The notes beneath the pieces were generated by a model, which saw nothing but the letters and a program-made list of their open reading frames with translations, had not been told where the DNA came from and ran no database searches. A program made the position numbers and the translations under genes. A stretch of DNA of 20,055 bases from an uncultured Desulfobacterales bacterium (GTDB taxonomy: Bacteria; Desulfobacterota; Desulfobacteria; Desulfobacterales; JAFDCJ01): contig CALZJV010000188.1 in NCBI GenBank assembly GCA_945787595.1, positions 1-20,055 of the forward strand, given 5' to 3'. Shown piece after piece: positions 15,056-20,055 of this stretch (positions are counted from its first letter, which is position 1; every line of letters starts with the position of its first letter).

Positions 15056-15074
15056 GTCAGTTGGCCGTAAATAA

Positions 15075-15242
15075 TTCACCGCCCGCTCGGCTGCGCTCCC
15101 TTAAGGCGCAGAGTTCGCAGAGCTTTCATTTTTCTTTTGATTTGTTGTTGAGATTGGCAACAAATCAAAAAATCTCTGCATTCTCCGCGTCTCTGCCTGC
15201 CCAATGAAATCTTTGTTGCACTTATCTCATCGGGGCGGTGAA
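15075..15242. repeat. Foldback repeat element, copy 1
   Basis: Terminal inverted repeats ttcaccgccc (15075-15084) and gggcggtgaa (15233-15242) pair perfectly over 10 bp. Inside are ctcggctgcgctc, ttaaggcgcagagttcgcag, and a hairpin with arms 15139-15147 (gatttgttg) and 15158-15166 (caacaaatc). A second copy at 17628-17796 keeps the ends and the hairpin position but has a different hairpin sequence. No ORF is supported. Confidence 0.75.
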
Positions 15243-15440
15243 AAATTGCATTGTAGGTTAGTAGACCATGTCTAAAGAATTGTTGCCGCATTGGTAAAAT
15301 CTGAAAATGTAGTAACTTATGTTAGAGAGACATTTATTTTTTTTGTCTATTTATTCAGTTCACAAGGTGCTCGAAATCTCACCGCTAACTTGTTTGTAAA
15401 TCAGTGACGACAGAGGATTAAAAGACTCTTTTAGGCCGAT

Positions 15441-15857
15441 TTATTGAGGCATAATAGTTGGTATTATGCGTCGAGCATCTTTTCGATACAAATTAAAATC
15501 GCTGTCTAAAGTAAATACCTGGCTGCTTTGATCAAGCTCGCTCATCCTGACCAAGCACGCATCGGCCAATGACATGGGTACGGAGCAGTATTTGCCAAGC
15601 AGTTTTCCGACTGGCTGAATGTTCTCATCCAACCGAAAAGATATTGAAATGATTTTGCGTTGAATCAACCGCATCACAGAATCACTGCCGTTACTGGTGC
15701 CGGCCAGCAGAAAACAAGCCTCAGAAACCACTGCTTCGCATGTGAGCATTGGAGGTGCGATCTGACCCCACTGTGCCGTAGCCCATTTATGGAATTTGTC
15801 TCTTCGATTTAAGAATGCAACCAGAGGACCTGTGTCCAATAAAATGCTCTGCTTCAT
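15441..15857 (-). CDS. VapC-type PIN-domain toxin
   Basis: The 138-aa protein has the PIN ribonuclease layout: LLDTGPLVAFL with D8, SEACFLL with E46, SLADACLVRM with D99, and TLDSDF with D118 and D120. These carboxylates bind the Mg2+ ions that cut RNA. It overlaps the antitoxin stop by 4 bases (ATGA), the normal operon arrangement. The closest type is the PIN protein of VapBC-like modules, which usually cut tRNA or rRNA; the actual target cannot be read from sequence. A weak palindrome (15449-15469) sits at the end of the gene. Confidence 0.88.
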   Translation of the reverse strand: MKQSILLDTGPLVAFLNRRDKFHKWATAQWGQIAPPMLTCEAVVSEACFLLAGTSNGSDSVMRLIQRKIISISFRLDENIQPVGKLLGKYCSVPMSLADACLVRMSELDQSSQVFTLDSDFNLYRKDARRIIPTIMPQ

Positions 15858-16093
15858 TGCCCGTATCCTGCGAGATGTTTTTTATTGTGCGAAAGGTCCG
15901 TGGGCCCTTCTACAGAGCCGACAAGATCCTTGGCCAAATCCAGACATGAATTGGCAGTGATGGTCGAACTCGATGTGACAATATGCTCGATGGCACTACG
16001 GATTAAATTTGATTTGCTCTCCCCTATCTTTTTCGCAACAGCCGCCAATTTTAAGTCCAATTCTTCAGGCACTTTTACGGTCAATGTTTTCAT
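15854..16093 (-). CDS. Ribbon-helix-helix antitoxin (VapB-like)
   Basis: This 79-aa protein starts at the ATG at 16093 (MKTLTVKVPEEL), with the ribosome site ttggaga just upstream. An upstream TTG would add only four residues and would consume that site. The first ~45 residues form a ribbon-helix-helix DNA-binding domain: LTVKVPEELDLKLAAVAKK then SKSNLIRSAIEH. The remainder is the flexible part that would wrap the toxin. Members bind their own promoter, and a palindrome with a promoter overlap lies at 16114-16162. Confidence 0.85.
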   Translation of the reverse strand: MKTLTVKVPEELDLKLAAVAKKIGESKSNLIRSAIEHIVTSSSTITANSCLDLAKDLVGSVEGPTDLSHNKKHLAGYGQ

Positions 16094-16113
16094 CGGATTC
16101 TCCAATGCCAGAT

Positions 16114-16162
16114 GGTATTATTAATATGTCAGTATGGTAATACCGGGTGTCATTTATGTCAA
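16114..16162 (-). promoter_or_regulatory. vapBC promoter with candidate operator
   Basis: On the minus strand, TTGACA (16162-16157) is followed after 17 nt by TACCAT (16139-16134), a reasonable sigma-70 pair. The half-sites ggtatta (16114-16120) and taatacc (16138-16144) form an inverted repeat overlapping the -10 element. This is the expected place for antitoxin-mediated autorepression. Confidence 0.5.
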
Positions 16163-16244
16163 GATATTAATCTGGTTTTTCATTTATGTCCGGTATATCA
16201 ATTTGATCATATTCTGAACGGTATACTGCATCAAATCTGCAAGT

Positions 16245-16292
16245 CCAGAATTACCGGGATTTCGCCAGCAGAAGCTGCTTGGTTTAACGTAA
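16245..16292 (+). pseudogene. Decayed 3' end of a TIGR02270-like gene
   Basis: Sixteen codons read LPGFRQQKLLGL then a stop, matching the last residues of the HEAT protein (14448-14489) at nearly every codon. Nothing of the rest of the gene survives. The downstream 'gacagga...' segment is also shared, so this is the left edge of a duplicated block. Confidence 0.75.
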
Positions 16293-16301
16293 TACTTTTT
16301 A

Positions 16302-16389
16302 GACAGGACTTACTGGATTTTTTAGATAATTTTTTTGGTTTTTTAGATGAAAACCAAGAATTAATCCTTGTAATCCCGTCAATCCTGTC
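16302..16389. repeat. 'gacaggatt' family inverted repeat
   Basis: gacaggacttactggatt at 16302 faces the complementary aatcccgtcaatcctgtc ending at 16389. A single copy of one arm occurs after the HEAT gene at 14497. These are short dispersed repeats common in environmental proteobacterial genomes. The remaining 16106-16674 gap holds no gene I can support. Confidence 0.6.
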
Positions 16390-16608
16390 AAATTTTAAAA
16401 ATTTAAACAGAATCCATTCATCAGTCTTTTATAAATTTATAATATTTCGACTTGAAATTTGATTTTTATGCTTTTTGCGCCTTTTTGCGGCCATATCAAA
16501 ATTGAAAAATCCCATAATTTCGAGAGAGCAAGTAGTCTTTATTTTATTCCATAGTGGTATGATTTTAATGGCAGCAGTTAACAATTTTTAATAAGTTTAA
16601 AGATCATA

Positions 16609-16638
16609 TTGACAATCTTATAAATAATCCTATATAAA
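16609..16638 (+). promoter_or_regulatory. Sigma-70-type promoter of the mazEF-like operon
   Basis: TTGACA (16609-16614) is followed after 16 nt by TATATA (16631-16636), or after 18 nt by TATAAA. The expected start lies about 30 nt before the antitoxin ATG. A strong ribosome site, ggagg (16663-16667), sits 7 nt before that ATG. Confidence 0.6.
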
Positions 16639-16674
16639 GTATGTAAAAATAGATTATTTACTGGAGGATAACCA

Positions 16675-16929
16675 ATGGGATATACTAAAATCAGTGTGAC
16701 TGTTCCGGATGAAATGTATAGAGACATTAAGGCGATTGCCTCAACTAAGAAAACTAAAGTGAGCCATTTGGTGACGGAAGCCCTTGGTGACAAACTTAGG
16801 AAAATGAAAGACGAAGAATTCTTAAAAAAAATTAATGAAGTTTTCCGCGATCCTGAAATAGCAAAGGAGCAACATCAATTAGCCGAAGCGATTGCCGAGA
16901 GTACAAATGTTGAAGAATTGCCATGGTAA
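16675..16929 (+). CDS. Ribbon-helix-helix antitoxin (MazE/CopG-like)
   Basis: This 84-aa protein has an N-terminal ribbon-helix-helix (about 3-43: KISVTVPDEMYRDIKAIAST, then KVSHLVTEALGDKL) for operator binding. An acidic, helical C-terminus (EIAKEQHQLAEAIAESTNVE) would block the toxin. It has a strong ggagg ribosome site. Its last 7 bases overlap the toxin start, so the toxin is made after the antitoxin. It is RHH-type, unlike the AbrB-like MazE of Escherichia coli. Confidence 0.85.
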   Translation: MGYTKISVTVPDEMYRDIKAIASTKKTKVSHLVTEALGDKLRKMKDEEFLKKINEVFRDPEIAKEQHQLAEAIAESTNVEELPW

Positions 16930-17285
16930 AACCAAAACAAGGTGACATTTACTGGGTGCGATTTGGCCCTTCGAGGAATTCGGGGCCATCCGGAAAGCGG
17001 CCTGCCGTAATTGTCCAGAATGATTTGCTCAATAGCAGCAACATCCGAACCACTGTCGCGGCGTTGCTGACTTCAAATTTAAAACTTGCTAATGTCCCCG
17101 GAAATGTTCGCTTGAAAAAGGGCATGGCAAACCTTCCAAAAGGAAGTGTGGTGGTTGTCAGCCAGATCGCCACAGTTGATAAAAATAGGCTGCTGGAGAA
17201 AATCGGGACCTTAAACTCAAAAAAGGTGGAAGAAGTTATAAGGGGCTGCCAGGAGGTTATCAGTCTGCGTATCTTTTTCAAATAG
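16923..17285 (+). CDS. mazF: MazF/PemK-family mRNA interferase toxin
   Basis: The 120-aa product has the MazF opening QGDIYWVRFGP (6-16), SGKRPAVIVQND (23-34) with catalytic R26, TTVAALLTSNL with T50, and a VVVVSQIATVDKNRLLEKIG segment (76-95). It would cut RNA as a dimer until bound by the upstream antitoxin. The start overlaps the antitoxin end by 7 bases. A duplicated block resumes 63 bases downstream, so the operon sits inside a duplication. Confidence 0.92.
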   Translation: MVKPKQGDIYWVRFGPSRNSGPSGKRPAVIVQNDLLNSSNIRTTVAALLTSNLKLANVPGNVRLKKGMANLPKGSVVVVSQIATVDKNRLLEKIGTLNSKKVEEVIRGCQEVISLRIFFK

Positions 17286-17348
17286 GGTGCCACACCTGAT
17301 TGAGTCGGTGTCGCCTTTCGATATTCTGATTAGAGAAACAAGCGATTT

Positions 17349-17537
17349 ATGCAGAGTCCATCATCCATAGGAATTGTCTTCGTCGCCATTGCCGTCATTT
17401 TCATAGGTGTCGCCCTGCGGGATTATCTGAATGCCGAGGGGAAAATGACGATCGGCCGCAAGATATGGATTCGGATGGCATTCATCTTTGCCGGGGTCGG
17501 GATCGGTCTCTTCTTTGCTCAGATCTTTTTCTTTTAA
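17349..17537 (+). CDS. Small two-helix membrane protein, copy 2
   Basis: This 62-aa protein is a close paralogue of the 64-aa one at 14792. Two residues near the N-terminus are missing, and it carries a few conservative changes (F/L, A/G, L/I and L/F). Hydrophobic segments lie at about 7-21 and 45-62, with the charged loop RDYLNAEGKMTIGRKIWIR between them. It is preceded by aagcgattt with no strong ribosome site and followed by the shared hairpin at 17586-17605. No known family recognised. Confidence 0.7.
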   Translation: MQSPSSIGIVFVAIAVIFIGVALRDYLNAEGKMTIGRKIWIRMAFIFAGVGIGLFFAQIFFF

Positions 17538-17585
17538 GGCTGGGACACGGATTTACACGGATCATCACAGATCTAAAAAAACCTA

Positions 17586-17605
17586 ATCGAGCTAAAACGC
17601 TCGAT
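17586..17605. repeat. Conserved hairpin after small membrane protein, copy 2
   Basis: atcgagc pairs with gctcgat, with one loop base different from copy 1 at 15036-15055. Confidence 0.6.
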
Positions 17606-17627
17606 GTCAGTTGGCCTTAAATACTAT

Positions 17628-17796
17628 ACCGCCCGCCCGGCTGCGCTCGCTTAAGGCGCAGAGTTCGCAGAGCTTTCATTTGGTTTTGTCTGATTTTTCC
17701 TCGCAAGAAATCAGACAAAGAATAAACAATCACTGGGACTACCGTGTCCCTGCATGTGAAATGCAATTTCTGTCGCACTTATTTCATCGGGGCGGT
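17628..17796. repeat. Foldback repeat element, copy 2
   Basis: The ends accgccc (17628-17634) and gggcggt (17790-17796) are inverted. The segments ggctgcgctc and ttaaggcgcagagttcgcag match copy 1 (15075-15242). The internal hairpin has arms gtctgattt (17688-17696) and aaatcagac (17708-17716), unrelated in sequence to the copy 1 hairpin but at the same offset and arm length. The next gene starts 30 bases beyond the right end. Confidence 0.75.
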
Positions 17797-17825
17797 GAAT
17801 TAAGTTCTAAACAACTGGAGCAATA

Positions 17826-18335
17826 ATGACAACACTTAATGAGAATTTTATGGAGTCTTCCGCAACAAAGGCCAGAGAAGGGCTCCTGACGTTGACAAAG
17901 ACTAACCTTCTGCCCGGGATTACGATAAATCGGTTCGCCAACACCAAACGACCGGATCTCTATTATACCGGTCCCTGGTGGATCAGCTTTAGTCCGTTTG
18001 AAGCTCTGAAGAAATACGCCAAACTTCGAGATCAATCCCTGAGCCTGGCTGCCCGCACCTGTTTGGCGATCGATTGGGAGTGGAGCAATGTCGATGTATT
18101 GGTTAAGGCCGTAATTAAAGACCCCCTGTCGGCCTGGTCCGGGACCCCCAAAACACAGACCTTGAAAACAGATCGCCGCTATACCGGGGTCCGCTGGGAA
18201 CCTGACAGAGATATCACTCAACTTTACATTCCCGGTCTATGGGAGTCTGATCCTAAAGTTCCGGGTCGGAAGATCTGGCAGAGCGCTTTTTCATTGTATT
18301 ATTCTATTATCAAACAGGCCTACGAGCGGTTTTGA
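17826..18335 (+). CDS. Unknown 169-aa protein
   Basis: I do not recognise this protein. It starts at an ATG with ggag 7 nt upstream, immediately after the foldback repeat. It is soluble, basic and tryptophan-rich (GPWWISF, WEWSNVD, GVRWEPDRDI, IPGLWESDP) with a helical C-terminus (KIWQSAFSLYYSIIKQAYERF, residues 149-169). There are no cysteine clusters, signal peptide or membrane segments. The broken acidic gene 66 bases downstream is likely in the same transcript. Confidence 0.65.
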   Translation: MTTLNENFMESSATKAREGLLTLTKTNLLPGITINRFANTKRPDLYYTGPWWISFSPFEALKKYAKLRDQSLSLAARTCLAIDWEWSNVDVLVKAVIKDPLSAWSGTPKTQTLKTDRRYTGVRWEPDRDITQLYIPGLWESDPKVPGRKIWQSAFSLYYSIIKQAYERF

Positions 18336-18401
18336 AAGGGGTAGGGCCCGGATATAGGGCGAAAATACAAATTACGCAAACCTTGGAAAGGAGGTAAAAT
18401 C

Positions 18402-18716
18402 ATGTCTGATGACATAGCTTTCAAAATCCAGTTGGGATTAATTCTTCCAAAGTTAAAGGACAAAATTTCGGGGGATATGTCTGCGATCATTTAAGAACTG
18501 GCTGAGATTGTCAAAGCCGGTTCATTGGGCGAAGGTAATGTGCCCATGGACGCGGTAAAGGAAATTATCATGAAGGACCTGGAAATTTTCCTGGATGATT
18601 CCATCCTGCCTGAAATTGACAAGAAATTGAATCCACCGGAGGAGAAAGCCGAAGATACGGAAGAAAAGGCAGAAGAGGGGGAAAGCGCTGAAGCAGAAGA
18701 GGAGGCGAAGGAATAA
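18402..18716 (+). pseudogene. Small acidic protein gene split by an in-frame TAA
   Basis: After a strong aaaggaggt ribosome site, an ATG opens MSDDIAFKIQLGLILPKLKD and ten more codons, then TAA at 18492-18494. The same frame continues without a gap as ELAEIVKAGSLGEG and runs to a second stop at 18714-18716, ending in an acidic tail (EEKAEDTEEKAEEGESAEA). One base change (GAA or CAA to TAA at codon 31) explains the break. The whole protein would be 104 aa, helical then acidic. Restart at TTG 18525 or ATG 18546 is possible. A sequencing error is the alternative. Confidence 0.65.
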
Positions 18717-18997
18717 AAAAAGATTTCTTAGGTTCAAGATTTTAAGTATGTTTTGAAGTCGTGATCTAATTAGGGATCGAGCGAAAATTCTTCTAATCGA
18801 TGTGTTGGGTTTCGCCCCTTGCAATCAGATCACGTTAAATCCTTGATTTTTTTGGGTTGGGTTGAGGTACGAAGCCCTACATTGCAGATCGGACTCAACC
18901 CAACCTACTAAAGATCAGGCTCTTCGTTTCGACACTAATTATTCTGGACAAGAAAAGTATCGCCGTCAGTCACTTTGGCGGATCTGATGTCACTGAT
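18717..18997. repeat. Gap with 'gttgggttgag' inverted repeat
   Basis: The only clear structure is gggttgggttgag (18854-18866) facing ctcaacccaacct (18894-18906), 12 of 13 bases pairing over a 27-nt loop. It lies between two convergent genes, so it may serve as a bidirectional terminator, and the motif also resembles a dispersed repeat. No gene is supported here. Confidence 0.6.
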
Positions 18998-19546
18998 TCA
19001 CCAGAGTTTGATCTGATAAACCCAGAGCGGATTTACTGAGTTCAAGGCATGCGTGCGCTTGAAGTAAACCTGTTCTCCGCCGCCTTTGAGAGTCAGGGTT
19101 TTTCTTGCCTTTGAATTCAAGGTCGATTTCTGGGGCTGGGAAGCTGCTATCCCGACCAAACCGATGATTTCCTGATTTGGTGGAAGATCCATTTTAAACA
19201 TTTCGCGCATATCATTCCAATCTTCACAAAGTGCGGTGACCCCGCGATATTGAGCCGGCCAGGCTTTATTTAGGAGATGTTCAGGAAGCCAACTCTCGAA
19301 CATGTCAATTTTTTTTCCAATTTCAGCGAGAACTATTTCGTCCGCCCACCAACTTCCATATGCAGACGCCATTGCTGCTCTGGTGGAATCCCAGCCGGCG
19401 GCGCGATAAAACCGATGCGGTCCCCTGAAGCGCACAACCATTGCGGTACCCGGGCGAAAGGTTGAAAGAACTGAAGCAGAATTAGTGATCGGGATCGGAT
19501 CGCCGGATAGCCATGCTGCCGGTGCAATTGATAACTGCTCTCTCAT
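18998..19546 (-). CDS. Unknown 182-aa protein, possibly toxin-like
   Basis: The ATG follows aaagggggat, a strong ribosome site. I cannot name a family. The order of motifs FYRAAG (46-51), AYGSWWADE (62-70), YRGVTALCEDWNDM (100-113) and LPPNQEIIGLVGIAASQPQ (121-139) resembles the 'YR..G...G.WW ... L.. WN ... LP.G....G.AA.Q' layout of some polymorphic-toxin C-terminal domains. That link is a pattern-based inference only. No signal peptide, no membrane segment. It is convergent with the acidic gene and has no clear immunity partner. Confidence 0.6.
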   Translation of the reverse strand: MREQLSIAPAAWLSGDPIPITNSASVLSTFRPGTAMVVRFRGPHRFYRAAGWDSTRAAMASAYGSWWADEIVLAEIGKKIDMFESWLPEHLLNKAWPAQYRGVTALCEDWNDMREMFKMDLPPNQEIIGLVGIAASQPQKSTLNSKARKTLTLKGGGEQVYFKRTHALNSVNPLWVYQIKLW

Positions 19547-20055
19547 AGTAATCCCCCTTTCTTGCTGTTAGGATCTTCAAAATTTCTTTTGTGCCTTTCA
19601 TAGGAAAACTTTTTATAAACCGGATATTATACGGAAAGTGTTTTAGCCTTCTTTGAGGGGGAACATCCTGCAGCCACCCGCTATGCGGCCAGAGCATCAC
19701 TCCATCCCGAAGGTGACATTTTGGGTTCATCTGGATCACGGCTGACCTTCCGCGGGATCAAGGCTAACTAATTAAGATAATATAAAAAACTGTAACCAGT
19801 AGGGTTGACATTTCACTATTTTTAATGTAATTGAATTTCTCATAAGCTGTGTAGTCGGTCAAATAGCGGCTCGGCAAGCCATTTGTCCCTGGTTATCATT
19901 CACGCTGTTACTGTGTCAAAGATTTTACCCTGACGCTGCATAAACAACCGGACGAAAAATAGAAAAAATATCATAATATCATGCTGTTGCGCGATAGTAA
20001 GCCGATATTGTCGAATTCACCAACGCCACCCTGTGCGATCAGACCGGAGGCCAGG
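19547..20055. other. Right edge with possible partial gene
   Basis: Minus-strand 19482-19739 is an ORF overlapping the 182-aa gene in another frame and is not convincing. From 20055 down to a stop at 19971-19973 the minus strand reads LASGLIAQGGVGEFDNIGLL and seven more residues. This could be the C-terminus of a gene entering from outside the window, but it is only 27 codons. Nothing else is seen. Confidence 0.3.

Noticed and set aside
16112..16462. Plus-strand 116-aa ORF
   Set aside because: It runs through the vapBC operator, a HEAT-gene fragment in the wrong frame, and repeats, so it is chance.
19482..19739. Minus-strand 85-aa ORF starting at GTG
   Set aside because: It overlaps the 182-aa gene in another frame, while that gene has the stronger ribosome site and a better composition.

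Overview
The window looks like an accessory island from a Gram-negative environmental bacterium, most likely a sulfate-reducer-type Desulfobacterota (Desulfobacterales-like). That assignment is an inference. It rests on the fused type VI sheath protein, the REP-associated Y1 transposase debris, and the many short dispersed palindromic repeats between genes. GC content is moderate and shifts from gene to gene. I saw no tRNA, rRNA or CRISPR array.

Left part (1-3377): a graveyard of mobile DNA around one intact gene. It holds a 22-bp perfect inverted repeat, a TIR-domain remnant, three pieces of REP-associated (Y1) transposase, a MITE-like derivative carrying only the first 29 transposase codons, and the decayed C-terminus of an IS91-like transposase. 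Between these lies an intact 304-aa protein that resembles the HopA1 family (type III effector HopA1 and the lyases of some RiPP pathways).

Middle part (3378-14489): a type VI secretion (T6SS) spike and effector module, all on the + strand. In order: a fused TssB-TssC sheath protein, an FHA-class III nucleotide cyclase, VgrG with a 19-unit octapeptide beta-helix, a DUF6484 protein, a DUF2169 protein, a degenerate ketosynthase-fold protein with its catalytic residues replaced, a PAAR-like DUF4150 protein with a C-terminal extension, an unknown 161-aa protein (possible immunity protein), and a TIGR02270 HEAT-repeat protein. VgrG and the PAAR-like protein would form the spike. DUF6484, DUF2169 and the ketosynthase-like protein are probable loading or assembly factors. 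The core membrane and baseplate genes, Hcp and ClpV are not in the window. Oppositely oriented copies of one repeat element (5092-5388 and 14536-14717) bracket the part from the FHA-cyclase to the HEAT gene.

Right part (14490-20055): duplicated small genes and stability modules. A two-helix small membrane protein and its flanking repeat occur twice (14792-15242 and 17349-17796). Between the copies sit a vapBC-type operon on the minus strand and a mazEF-type operon on the plus strand, plus a decayed copy of the 3' end of the HEAT gene. After the second copy come an unrecognised 169-aa gene, an acidic small gene broken by one in-frame stop, and a minus-strand 182-aa protein that may be toxin-like.
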